This document shows, one piece after another, positions 1-7,927 of a stretch of DNA of 11,932 nucleotides. Position numbers and translations under genes: made by a program. Every line of letters begins with the position of its first letter. Within the stretch, counting starts at the first letter, position 1. The notes under the pieces are model-generated. The model did no database searches. It was not told the DNA's origin and was given only the letters and a program-made list of their open reading frames with translations. Source of the stretch: UBA7332 sp051657165 (GTDB lineage Bacteria > Bacteroidota > Bacteroidia > Bacteroidales > UBA7332); assembly GCA_051657165.1 (NCBI GenBank), contig JBOFKD010000018.1, positions 1 through 11,932 on the forward strand, read 5' to 3'.

Positions 1-569
1 AAGTTGGAAACAACCCGTCCATCATCTTCACTCATACGTGGACCGTAAGTGTTGAATATTCTTACGATCTTTATCCGGATATTATTCTGATAGTGATAGT
101 CCATAAAGAGAGTTTCTGCACAACGTTTACCTTCGTCATAACAAGATCTGGCACCTATTGGATTTACATTTCCCCAATATGATTCTGGCTGAGGATGGAC
201 AGAAGGATCACCGTAAACTTCACTTGTTGAAGCCTGGAGTATCTTAGCCTTTGTCCGTCTGGCTAAGCCGAGCATATTTATAGCACCCATCACAGACGTT
301 TTAATCGTTTTAATCCGGTTATACTGATAGTGGATAGGAGAGGCCGGACAAGCCAGATTATATATTTCGTCAACCTCGGCATAGTAAGGTTGTATTACAT
401 CCTGCCGGGCTACCTCAAATAATGGATTACCAATAAGATGAATGATATTTCTTTTCGAGCCTGTAAAGAAGTTATCAAGGCAAATAACATCATTTCCCTC
501 ATTTACCAGTCTGGTACATAAATGAGACCCGATAAAACCAGCTCCACCTGTAACTAATATTCTTTTCAT
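1..569 (-). CDS. uxs: UDP-glucuronate decarboxylase (UDP-xylose synthase), partial, 3' end beyond the window
   Basis: This cytoplasmic short-chain dehydrogenase/reductase converts UDP-glucuronate to UDP-xylose through an NAD-dependent 4-keto intermediate. I translated 189 codons from the ATG at 569; the family is usually about 310 residues, so roughly 120 are missing past base 1. Visible features are the Rossmann glycine motif TGGAGFIG (residues 7-14), the ACPASP stretch (73-78) typical of UDP-glucuronate decarboxylases, STSEVYGDP (114-122) with the Glu expected near the carboxylate, and the catalytic YDEGK (Tyr144, Lys148). ACPASP and STSEVYGDP argue for this enzyme over UDP-glucose 4-epimerase or dTDP-glucose dehydratase. 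Its ATG overlaps the ugd stop in an ATGA junction, which implies translational coupling with the enzyme that makes its substrate. The absent C-terminal part includes a family-specific arginine that I cannot check. Confidence 0.93.
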   Translation of the reverse strand, partial: MKRILVTGGAGFIGSHLCTRLVNEGNDVICLDNFFTGSKRNIIHLIGNPLFEVARQDVIQPYYAEVDEIYNLACPASPIHYQYNRIKTIKTSVMGAINMLGLARRTKAKILQASTSEVYGDPSVHPQPESYWGNVNPIGARSCYDEGKRCAETLFMDYHYQNNIRIKIVRIFNTYGPRMSEDDGRVVSN

Positions 570-1888
570 ACTTCAGATCTTTTACCAATTCGATAATATT
601 TTAAACCTTCTTTGTTTATGTCGCTCTCATCATAGATATTCCGGCCGTCAATGACAAGATTTCCATTCATCTTTTCAGATACTAATTTCCAGTTTGGAAG
701 TCTGAATTGTTTCCATTCAGTCACAATAAGCAAAGCATCCGCATCCGAGGTTACATCATACATGTCTTCGCATGTGTTGATTTTTGAGTTCCATATCTTA
801 CGTGCTTCAGGCATAGCTACCGGATCATATGCTTTCACAATGCCGCCTTGTTTTAGAATCTCATCAATGATTACTATAGAAGAAGCTTCACGCATATCAT
901 CTGTTTCGGGTTTGAAAGCAAGTCCCCAGATAGCGATAGTTTTACCTTTGACATCGCCTATATGATGTTTGAGCTTGTGAATCAGCACATGCTTTTGATC
1001 CTTATTGATTTCTTCAGTTGCCTTAAGAATCCGGAGATTATAATTGTTGTTATTGGCAACACTAATAAGTGCTTTAACGTCTTTCGGGAAACAGGAACCT
1101 CCATATCCGCAGCCGGGATATAAAAATGATTTACCGATTCTGCTGTCGGTACCTATTCCTTTGCGTACAAGGTCTACATCTGCACCTACAATTTCACAGA
1201 GATTGGCTATGTCATTCATAAAACTTATACGTGTAGCCAACATTGCATTTGCTGCATATTTAGTCATTTCAGCTGATGCGATATCCATAAATATTATAGG
1301 ATATCCATTCATAACGAAAGGTTTGTATAATTTAGACAGAAGCTTCTGAGCTTTGGGCGAATCTGTCCCGATAACTACACGCTCAGGTGTCAGAAAATCT
1401 TTAATAGCATCTCCTTCTTTAAGAAATTCCGGATTAGAAGCTACATCAAACGGAATATGTGCGCCGCGTTTGTCTAATTCTTGCTGGATTATCTCTTTTA
1501 CAAGTTTAGACGTACCTATCGGAACCGTACTTTTAGTAATAAATACAAGATAATCTTTCATGTTTTGTCCGACTGCTTCAGCAGTACTTTTTACATAAGT
1601 CAGATCTGCATTGCCATCTTTATCCTGAGGTGTGCCTACAGTACAGAAAACAAGCGAAGCATTCGTTAATGCCGAAGATAAGTGTGTAGTAAAAGATAGT
1701 CGGTTATCTTTTATATTTTTCTTTACTAATTCTTCAAGACCGGGTTCATAGATAGGGATGTTCCCTTTTTTCAATGACTCGATTTTTTCTGAGTTGATAT
1801 CCATACATACAACTTTAGCTCCCATTTCCGAGAAGCATGCACCTGTAACGAGACCAACATATCCGGTTCCGATAATTACAATTTTCAT
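566..1888 (-). CDS. ugd: UDP-glucose 6-dehydrogenase
   Basis: This cytoplasmic enzyme oxidises UDP-glucose twice with NAD+ to give UDP-glucuronate. The product is 440 residues, normal for the family. The N-terminal NAD domain starts with GTGYVG (7-12). NPEFLKEG (152-159) supplies a catalytic Glu (Glu155), Lys210 and Asn214 lie in MTKYAANAM, and the nucleophilic cysteine is Cys266 in GYGGSCFPKD (261-270). A C-terminal UDP-binding domain follows (about 315-430). The frame stays open upstream to an ATG at 1984, but that start would add 32 residues in front of the Rossmann strand and overlap the previous gene by 83 bases. MKIVIIGTG starting at 1888 is the natural N-terminus and leaves a 13-base gap after the upstream glycosyltransferase. 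The leader is A/T-rich without a clear Shine-Dalgarno sequence. The stop overlaps the start of uxs, so both sugar-nucleotide enzymes are made together. Confidence 0.96.
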   Translation of the reverse strand: MKIVIIGTGYVGLVTGACFSEMGAKVVCMDINSEKIESLKKGNIPIYEPGLEELVKKNIKDNRLSFTTHLSSALTNASLVFCTVGTPQDKDGNADLTYVKSTAEAVGQNMKDYLVFITKSTVPIGTSKLVKEIIQQELDKRGAHIPFDVASNPEFLKEGDAIKDFLTPERVVIGTDSPKAQKLLSKLYKPFVMNGYPIIFMDIASAEMTKYAANAMLATRISFMNDIANLCEIVGADVDLVRKGIGTDSRIGKSFLYPGCGYGGSCFPKDVKALISVANNNNYNLRILKATEEINKDQKHVLIHKLKHHIGDVKGKTIAIWGLAFKPETDDMREASSIVIIDEILKQGGIVKAYDPVAMPEARKIWNSKINTCEDMYDVTSDADALLIVTEWKQFRLPNWKLVSEKMNGNLVIDGRNIYDESDINKEGLKYYRIGKRSEV

Positions 1889-1901
1889 AATACTAAATTT
1901 A

Positions 1902-3077
1902 TTATTGTTTTTGACTTCTTTTAGACTTATCCCAGGCTCCGTTTCCTTTCCGCTTATACAAATATTTATATCCCTGAAATACATTCAGATTCATAAATAC
2001 AAAATAGAATGCAGCATAAAATATACTGGATGATAATCCTTTTCGGGCATATATATATCCTGTCAGAGCACATAAGTAAAATACGCATTGTAGAAACATC
2101 AGTATCGGAAACACAATGAGATCAGAGGTGAAGCATAAATATAGATTGACCGGAATCATTGCTGCAAGAGCTAATGGCGTTATGGTCCATCTCAGCACAC
2201 GATGTGATATATACTGAAAGCTAAGTATCCCGTATCTGAATATGTTTAGTAATGGATATAATCTGTATATAGCCTGAAGTCCGCCGGCCGCAATCCGGAC
2301 TTTTCTTTTTTTCTCTTCTGCTATGTTTGCGGATCCGCTTTCAGAAGCGTATGCTTTTTTGCAATAAGAGGTTCTGTATCCGTTCATTGCTATTTGCAGC
2401 GACATAACAAAATCATCCAAAAGAGTATCAACCGGCATTTTGTGATAATATATTGTTCTCACAGCAAACAACTCACCAGCAGCTCCAACAACAGAGTATA
2501 GCCGCGAATCAAGCTCCTTCAGAAAAGATTCATATTTCCAGTACAATCCTTCACCTACTGAAGCCAGATCTGAATTATTATCTGTAATGACACGTTTTTC
2601 ACCGGCAACACATCCGACCGTTTCATCTTCAAACTGTAAAACTATTTCCCGTATGGAATCTTTATTTAACATGGTATTGGCATCCGTAAAAATGGTAACA
2701 GGAGTATTTACAAAATCCATCGCTCTGTTTATCGCAGCTGTTTTACCCTTTCTTTCCGGCATAAATAATACAGTAACGTTCTTGTAATTAGCCAGCATAC
2801 TGTTCGTCTTGTCTGTGCTTCCGTCAGTCACCCATGTTATATGTAGTTTTTCTGCGGGATAGTCTAATGAGTAACAGTTACTCATCTTCGCATCAATAAT
2901 ATCTTCTTCATTGTAGGCCGCGATTAACAACGTTACCTCCGGCCATTGTTCCGGAGTTTTGTTTACAGTTCTCCCGCTGAATGATTCTTTTAGCTTCACC
3001 AGAAAATACAATAAAATTCCATATCCGATATATGTATAGAAAACGATACATATTAATACAATAAAAACTGCAATCAT
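1902..3077 (-). CDS. Membrane-anchored family 2 glycosyltransferase
   Basis: This 391-residue protein resembles the GT2 enzymes related to polysaccharide synthases, with an inner-membrane anchor and a cytoplasmic catalytic domain. An N-terminal membrane helix (about 2-27) precedes the GT-A domain. The GT-A domain shows AAYNEED (53-59), TDGSTD (84-89, Asp85 for nucleotide binding), TDAN (131-134) in the DxD position, and LLDDF (219-223), probably holding the catalytic base. A basic KKRKVR stretch (256-261) and HRVLRW (292-297), which sits where synthases carry QxxRW, come before C-terminal hydrophobic segments (about 300-370). The third DxD position is Asn instead of Asp, which is tolerated in this superfamily. 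The sugar donor cannot be read from the sequence; UDP-glucuronate or UDP-xylose from the next two genes is an inference. Lack of a full QxxRW favours transfer of one sugar over processive synthesis, though this is not certain. It starts 4 bases after the preceding GT4 gene. Confidence 0.87.
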   Translation of the reverse strand: MIAVFIVLICIVFYTYIGYGILLYFLVKLKESFSGRTVNKTPEQWPEVTLLIAAYNEEDIIDAKMSNCYSLDYPAEKLHITWVTDGSTDKTNSMLANYKNVTVLFMPERKGKTAAINRAMDFVNTPVTIFTDANTMLNKDSIREIVLQFEDETVGCVAGEKRVITDNNSDLASVGEGLYWKYESFLKELDSRLYSVVGAAGELFAVRTIYYHKMPVDTLLDDFVMSLQIAMNGYRTSYCKKAYASESGSANIAEEKKRKVRIAAGGLQAIYRLYPLLNIFRYGILSFQYISHRVLRWTITPLALAAMIPVNLYLCFTSDLIVFPILMFLQCVFYLCALTGYIYARKGLSSSIFYAAFYFVFMNLNVFQGYKYLYKRKGNGAWDKSKRSQKQ

Positions 3078-3081
3078 ATGC

Positions 3082-4215
3082 TTATTTATATATGTTATTA
3101 ATGATTATACCGATCTGACTATTCCATGACAGCTGCGGATAAACGCTATTTCTTATCTGTTCAGCACTAAGTTGAAGAGCCGATAAAAAGTTAAGGCAGG
3201 CTTTGATATCCAGAGGCGTTTCATCGGCCGGTATATGCATCGTGTAAGTTCTTCCGTCAAAGTCGGGATCCGTTTCGGAATAGACAAACGGAATGCCGCG
3301 GGCAGCATACTCTCGGTTCTTCAGGGATTTTAATTGTGAAATGCCGCTTCGGTGTCTGCCCAGACTGCCAATTGCCAGATCCATCTGGTCAAACAAATCA
3401 TCCAGAGACTTTCCATATAATGGACCGTGAAAGTATACATTGTCTGTCAGGCCTGATTTTTCGACCTGCTCTTTTAGCTTGTATCCGGCAGGGGTTGATG
3501 GCTGACCTACAATGTTTAGTTTAACTGAAATAGGAGGGTTCTGGCTGTTATACTCAGCTAAACCTTCGATTATGCGGTCTATACCATGCCAGTAGTGCAA
3601 TTCTCCTACGATAATCAGATTAATAATACCGGATGTTGATTGCTGTGGCTTCCGGAGCGGAAGTCTGTTAAAATCAATCCCGTTTGATATTCTTATTGTT
3701 TTACATCCGAATATATAGTTATCATCACTATAGGTTACAACATAGTCTGTTTGTTTGAAAAGAGAATCTCTGGAATGGATATCAATCCAGTGTTTTATCT
3801 TGTCTGAGATACATGCCTCTTTATATTCTTCATCATAAGGATAAGTAGGGATCTCAATCAACACTTTCTTACCCCTCGTTTTCACTGATTTTATGAATGA
3901 AGTGAAAAACGGGCTCGCATTTCCATAATACCGTATATATATGAAGTCATAGAAGTTATCCGAGATATGCTCTAGAAGTGGGTTAAAGTCGAATCTTTTA
4001 CGGATTTTTCCCGTAAAGCCATGTCCGAAGTTATGAATAACCTCATTGTTAATGGTTATAATATCGTCATTTTCAGCAGAAACATCAATAAGACAGAGGC
4101 GCATCTTTATTCCATTCTCATGAAATGCATTCAGCTGAGAGTGAATTTTCTGTGTAATGCCACTGTGAGGAGCAAAACCATGAAATACGATGTATAAGCC
4201 TGACTTATTTATCAT
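3082..4215 (-). CDS. Family 4-like (GT-B) glycosyltransferase
   Basis: This 377-residue protein looks like a retaining GT-B glycosyltransferase that adds one sugar to the growing lipid-linked oligosaccharide at the cytoplasmic face. The N-terminal acceptor domain begins with GLYIVFHGFAPHSG (6-19), including a glycine-containing loop common in GT4. The middle shows ISNGID (176-181) followed by the second Rossmann domain: VGELHYWHGIDR (203-214, equivalent to the KG-turn), NIVG (234-237), FHGPLYG (262-268), and REYAARGIPFV (301-311) in the place of the nucleotide-sugar-binding E-x7-E region. The second glutamate of that motif is not obvious, so the family member is somewhat divergent. I see no signal peptide or membrane helix. 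The ATG lies 11 bases inside the end of the flippase gene, so translation is probably coupled. Donor and acceptor are unknown. Confidence 0.85.
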   Translation of the reverse strand: MINKSGLYIVFHGFAPHSGITQKIHSQLNAFHENGIKMRLCLIDVSAENDDIITINNEVIHNFGHGFTGKIRKRFDFNPLLEHISDNFYDFIYIRYYGNASPFFTSFIKSVKTRGKKVLIEIPTYPYDEEYKEACISDKIKHWIDIHSRDSLFKQTDYVVTYSDDNYIFGCKTIRISNGIDFNRLPLRKPQQSTSGIINLIIVGELHYWHGIDRIIEGLAEYNSQNPPISVKLNIVGQPSTPAGYKLKEQVEKSGLTDNVYFHGPLYGKSLDDLFDQMDLAIGSLGRHRSGISQLKSLKNREYAARGIPFVYSETDPDFDGRTYTMHIPADETPLDIKACLNFLSALQLSAEQIRNSVYPQLSWNSQIGIIINNIYK

Positions 4216-5659
4216 TGCTTTTAAGTGATTTCTTTAAGTTGTTCAGGTCAATTGGTTTCCGGAATAATATATATATTGCCAGAATAATTATAGTCGCAAA
4301 TAAGTAAAGAAAGAGATTCAGAAGATGTATTTCCGAATGGATTGTCTTATTGATAAGAAAGAGGGTTAATAAGACATAGATACTCAATTCGGCCGGCATC
4401 TTCAGCTGTCTGATGAAAAATATAATTTTGCGTTTAAAGTTATATATGTATAATAACAAATAACATTGTATAAAGTTGATAGAGATGGATATAACCAATC
4501 CCCATGCTAAAGCTGTCAGGCTTTTGAAATAAAATACACCAATTGAAATTGCTGTTACATTGCAGATCGTTGATATCAGACCACTGATAAATAAGATCCG
4601 TGTTTCGTTCGTAGCCTGGAATATTGATCCGCTGGAAGAAAGCACCATTTGCAGGCCGACTATGATAGACAGAATCCGAAATATTGGGACTGAAGGTTCC
4701 CATTGGGGACCAAATATCGTGATTATAAGATCATCCGCTGCGAAATATAAAAATATTGATAGCGGAAATCCGATGAATGCTAAAAGCTTTACTATCTTTT
4801 CGTAATAAAGTATCTGCATTTCTTTTTGGTCCTGATAATCTGAAAATACAGGATGTATGACAGAGGATAACAGACTGGACACATTTTCTAAAGGGAGCAT
4901 CATCAGGCGATAGGACTTGTCATAATATCCCAGCTCTTTAAGACCAAGGTATTTACCTGTAAGAAGGTTATCTACATTTCTTGATACGAAGTTTATGATA
5001 TTAAACAGTAACTGGAAAAACGAATAGGTGAAAATCCGTTGAAACGTATCGCGCGTAAATCTATACGATGGCTTAATGGGTTTTCGTGCATAACAGAGTA
5101 TGAATGAGGCAACAGAAGTGAAGACTGGCTGTACCGCAAGAGCATAGACTCCTAGTCCGTAGTATGCCGCAGCTATACCCAGTGCACCACCGGCTAATTG
5201 TATCCCGATATTCCGTATAGCCAGAAATTTAAATTCTTTTTCTTTGTATAAAAGTCCGTTTGGGATTGTGTTGATCGCATTGAAAAACAATGAAACAGAC
5301 AGCCATTTACACAATGAAATCAATTCATCTGAATGGTAGAAATGTCCGTAGATATAGGAAAATCCTACAACACCTAAGGAAAGGAGTATACCTGTTATAA
5401 CTAAAAATGAAAAAAGCTCGCTGTAATTTCTATCATTCAGTTCTTTGTTCTGGATTATTGCTACACCAATTCCCAGGTCACTGAAAATAGAAAAAAATCC
5501 AATGCATATAGTTGCAAGTGACATCACACCGAAATCAGAAGGATGCAATATGCGTGAGAGGATTCCCGCAATGACAAGAGAAAGCACAAAACCGGTGTAT
5601 TTTCCGATTGTAATATAGAATAATCCATTAAACAGTTTTCCGGTGATCGTATTACTCAT
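4205..5659 (-). CDS. Wzx-type oligosaccharide flippase (MOP superfamily, WzxC/TuaB-like)
   Basis: This 484-residue, strongly hydrophobic protein has about a dozen predicted membrane segments across its length and matches the polysaccharide-export branch of the MOP superfamily. These proteins move undecaprenyl-linked oligosaccharides across the inner membrane. Diagnostic segments are the N-terminal GKYTGFVLSLVIAGILSRIL (19-38) with HPSDFGVMSLA (39-49), and the central SRNVDNLLTGKYLG (226-239) followed by LGYYDKSYRL (243-252) and HPVFSDYQ (269-276). The central block is characteristic of the WzxC/TuaB-like subgroup. It sits between glycosyltransferase genes, its start overlaps the upstream GT2 stop in ATGA, and its end overlaps the GT4 start by 11 bases. 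The export substrate is therefore most likely the oligosaccharide built by this operon. No Wzy polymerase is visible beside it. Confidence 0.92.
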   Translation of the reverse strand: MSNTITGKLFNGLFYITIGKYTGFVLSLVIAGILSRILHPSDFGVMSLATICIGFFSIFSDLGIGVAIIQNKELNDRNYSELFSFLVITGILLSLGVVGFSYIYGHFYHSDELISLCKWLSVSLFFNAINTIPNGLLYKEKEFKFLAIRNIGIQLAGGALGIAAAYYGLGVYALAVQPVFTSVASFILCYARKPIKPSYRFTRDTFQRIFTYSFFQLLFNIINFVSRNVDNLLTGKYLGLKELGYYDKSYRLMMLPLENVSSLLSSVIHPVFSDYQDQKEMQILYYEKIVKLLAFIGFPLSIFLYFAADDLIITIFGPQWEPSVPIFRILSIIVGLQMVLSSSGSIFQATNETRILFISGLISTICNVTAISIGVFYFKSLTALAWGLVISISINFIQCYLLLYIYNFKRKIIFFIRQLKMPAELSIYVLLTLFLINKTIHSEIHLLNLFLYLFATIIILAIYILFRKPIDLNNLKKSLKSNDK

Positions 5660-6570
5660 TTCCTTCTAGGTATGATAAGTTTAATGATATTGGCGGAGTA
5701 GAATAGCTGACCGTTTTTATGTAATCTGATCAAACCATTCAGTCGTTCATGATAATTGAGAGCTGCCATCTTTGTAATCAGTCCGTTGCTTATTCGTCTG
5801 ATAAATCTCTGACATAAATTCTGAATAACCTTATCCTTTCCTTCAGAGAAAGCTTTTATTTCAGACATGATATAACTGTATGCATACAGATTTTTCATTT
5901 TGAATGGTGATGTAACAACTGACGAATCTCTTAAACGCCTGTTGAAGTATGCTTTATTAATGAATCCTGTCCGCTCAGCCTGAAGAAATGCAAGAGTTGT
6001 AAATAACTCATCTTCATGGGTAGTTTTTTGATAAAGCAGCTTCTTGTCTTCCAGAAATTTTCGTCTGTATATTTGTAACCATGGCGCAACTCTGAATCCG
6101 TTGTTTCTTAATAATATATCCGATATTTCCGGACCGCTATATATTCTGTCTTCTAACTCACCACATCGCAGATAGTTAAACGAATCCGTATTGTATCCAT
6201 CAGTGGAGAATGATACAGCATCGAAGAATACAATATCAAGATTATCCGGATACGCTTTTTGGTAACATTCCTCCAGAGCCTCCGGGTTTAGCATGTCATC
6301 ACTGTCCATAAAGTAGATATACTCTCCTGAAGCAAGAGCCATTCCGTGATTGCGTGCTGTTGCCTGTCCGGCATTGTCCTGCCGGACAGAAATGATTCTG
6401 GTATCAGAATTCCTGTATTGCTCTATTATCTCGCCACTATTATCTGTTGACCCATCATTTATAATGATGATCTCAATTTCCCGTATTGTCTGATTAATAA
6501 TCGAATTCAGAGTCTCAGATAAATAGGATCCGGTATTAAATACTGGTATGATGACTGAAATTTTGACCAT
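5656..6570 (-). CDS. Family 2 glycosyltransferase (soluble GT-A)
   Basis: This 304-residue GT2 enzyme transfers a sugar from a nucleotide donor with inversion of configuration, probably to a lipid-linked acceptor at the cytoplasmic face. The GT-A fold is clear: ISVIIPVFNTGSYL (4-17), NDGSTDNS (38-45), GQATARNHGM (68-77), the metal-binding DSD at Asp89-Asp91 inside MDSDD, and HEDELF (185-190) with Asp187 as the likely catalytic base. The C-terminal third (about 225-304) is basic and aromatic, probably for membrane surface or acceptor contact; there is no convincing membrane helix. The N-terminus MVKISVIIPV is canonical, which supports the ATG at 6570. It is the first glycan gene after the kinase, 19 bases downstream of the kinase stop, and its own stop overlaps the flippase start by 4 bases. 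The sugar transferred cannot be deduced. Confidence 0.92.
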   Translation of the reverse strand: MVKISVIIPVFNTGSYLSETLNSIINQTIREIEIIIINDGSTDNSGEIIEQYRNSDTRIISVRQDNAGQATARNHGMALASGEYIYFMDSDDMLNPEALEECYQKAYPDNLDIVFFDAVSFSTDGYNTDSFNYLRCGELEDRIYSGPEISDILLRNNGFRVAPWLQIYRRKFLEDKKLLYQKTTHEDELFTTLAFLQAERTGFINKAYFNRRLRDSSVVTSPFKMKNLYAYSYIMSEIKAFSEGKDKVIQNLCQRFIRRISNGLITKMAALNYHERLNGLIRLHKNGQLFYSANIIKLIIPRRK

Positions 6571-6589
6571 GGTGTACTATGCATTAGAA

Positions 6590-7927
6590 TTAGACAGGAA
6601 GCGAGAAATAAAACGTAGAACCTTTATCCATTTCACTGTCTAGCCATATTTTCCCTCCAAGCTGATCGATATATGATTTGACAATAGACAATCCCAGCCC
6701 TGCGCCCTCATGCGAACGGGAAGAGCTGTTATCAACCTGTCTGAACCGTTTAAATATTTCCTCAAACTGATCTGCCGGAATACCGATTCCTTCATCTTTA
6801 ATATAGATAACAACCTCGCTTATACCCTTTGTGAATCCAATAGTAATACATCCTTTTTCTGAATATTTAATCGCATTCTTTATCAGATTCGTAAGGATAG
6901 AATAAAATTTTTCCTCATCGGTTTGAATTGTAATATCTTTTTCCTGATAATCAGTGATAAGTTGTAGACCTTTCTTACTGGCTTCGGGTTGAAAAAAGCT
7001 ATGTATATCCTCTATGATCTCAGCAACGTTAATTGTTGAATAATGACTCTTTGACGTACCGGCTTCTATTTTAGCCATGTCAATGATTTCGTTGAGTGTG
7101 TTAAGTAACCTCTGACTGTTACTTTTCATGATTGCTAAATACTCCTTTTGTACCTCTTTCGGATAATCATTGTCATTCAATAAGTCAATAAAACCACTAA
7201 TACTATTAAGCGGAGTTCTGATCTCATGACTGATATTTTGTAAGAAAGCCATCTTTAACTTTTCACTTTCTTCAGCTTTTTCTTTCGCTTCTATCAGTTC
7301 AGTTTTTCTTCTCCATTTAACAATAGCCATCCCGATTGAAGAGGCCAGTGTACTTAGTATGGCAATTTCTGCATCGCTCCAGTTATCCTCTTTTCTGCAA
7401 TCGTCAAATCCGGCAAATCCCCAGCAGACATTTTCTATAAATATTGGGATCACCAGTATTGATACAATATCCTGCTCTTGTAATAATGGCTGCTCTTCCG
7501 GCGGAAAATCAGCAACATTTCCTCTTATATACTTTTGAGAAAGAAATAGATTAATCCATCGGGTGAAGTCAGGTTCTGCTTTTACATTCTGTAAATCGGG
7601 ATTGTCTATCTGTACGCTTATCCCGGAGCTTGTCCATTCGTACCTCTGACTGATAAGATATCCGCTGTCAGTGTCAGGCTTCATTTCAAATACATATATG
7701 CGGTCCTGATTGATTGTATTACCCAACAGACTTAGTGATTCATTGATATTGATATTAATATCGTTTTCGCTCAGAAGTATCTGGCCGATTTGAGCTACAA
7801 TATGAAGTATATTGTCCTTTCTTTGGAATAACGATCTTGTATAGAAGATATTATTCTTTATATGCTGATCTTTCACATTATTATATGTGTCAAAAATACC
7901 TTTGGTTTTGATTGAGCTGTATCGCAT
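6590..7927 (-). CDS. Soluble GAF-domain sensor histidine kinase, orphan, first gene of the glycan operon
   Basis: This 445-residue cytoplasmic histidine kinase would autophosphorylate and pass phosphate to a response regulator. A GAF sensor domain spans about 40-203 and ends with WGFAGFDDC (169-177) and NWSDAEIAILSTLASSIG (182-199). A helical, charged linker follows (204-228). The kinase core is complete: H-box NISHEIRTPLN (231-241, phospho-acceptor His234), N-box NLIKNAIKYS (347-356), G1 DEGIGIP (378-384), F-box FKRF (392-395) and G2 GAGLGLSI (408-415). There is no signal peptide, membrane helix, receiver domain or phosphotransfer domain, and no response regulator gene in the window. The first 40 residues match nothing I recognise. 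The GAF ligand is unknown. Only 19 bases separate it from the first glycosyltransferase gene, so cotranscription is likely. The ATG at 7927 has an A/T-rich leader without a clear ribosome binding site. Confidence 0.94.
   Translation of the reverse strand: MRYSSIKTKGIFDTYNNVKDQHIKNNIFYTRSLFQRKDNILHIVAQIGQILLSENDINININESLSLLGNTINQDRIYVFEMKPDTDSGYLISQRYEWTSSGISVQIDNPDLQNVKAEPDFTRWINLFLSQKYIRGNVADFPPEEQPLLQEQDIVSILVIPIFIENVCWGFAGFDDCRKEDNWSDAEIAILSTLASSIGMAIVKWRRKTELIEAKEKAEESEKLKMAFLQNISHEIRTPLNSISGFIDLLNDNDYPKEVQKEYLAIMKSNSQRLLNTLNEIIDMAKIEAGTSKSHYSTINVAEIIEDIHSFFQPEASKKGLQLITDYQEKDITIQTDEEKFYSILTNLIKNAIKYSEKGCITIGFTKGISEVVIYIKDEGIGIPADQFEEIFKRFRQVDNSSSRSHEGAGLGLSIVKSYIDQLGGKIWLDSEMDKGSTFYFSLPV

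Noticed and set aside
651..2033. Several plus-strand open frames opposite ugd and the membrane glycosyltransferase (for example 651-965, 1044-1349, 1758-2033)
   Set aside because: They lie fully antisense to strongly supported conserved genes, show no recognisable domain and have no sensible start context; they are by-products of codon use on the minus strand.
4440..4805. Minus-strand alternative frame 4440-4703 and plus-strand frame 4560-4805 inside the flippase gene
   Set aside because: Both sit inside the well-supported membrane protein frame and encode no plausible protein; no interruption of the flippase frame suggests a frameshift.
1..7927. Glycan operon as a recently acquired genomic island
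   Set aside because: Glycan genes are often mobile, and this block looks somewhat more A/T-rich than pnp. However, I see no transposase, integrase, tRNA or direct repeats at its right border, and the left border is outside the window.
6590..7927. Kinase as a phytochrome-like light sensor because of its GAF domain and FDDC motif
   Set aside because: There is no PAS-GAF-PHY arrangement and no recognisable bilin-attachment site; the cysteine in FDDC is not at a known chromophore position.
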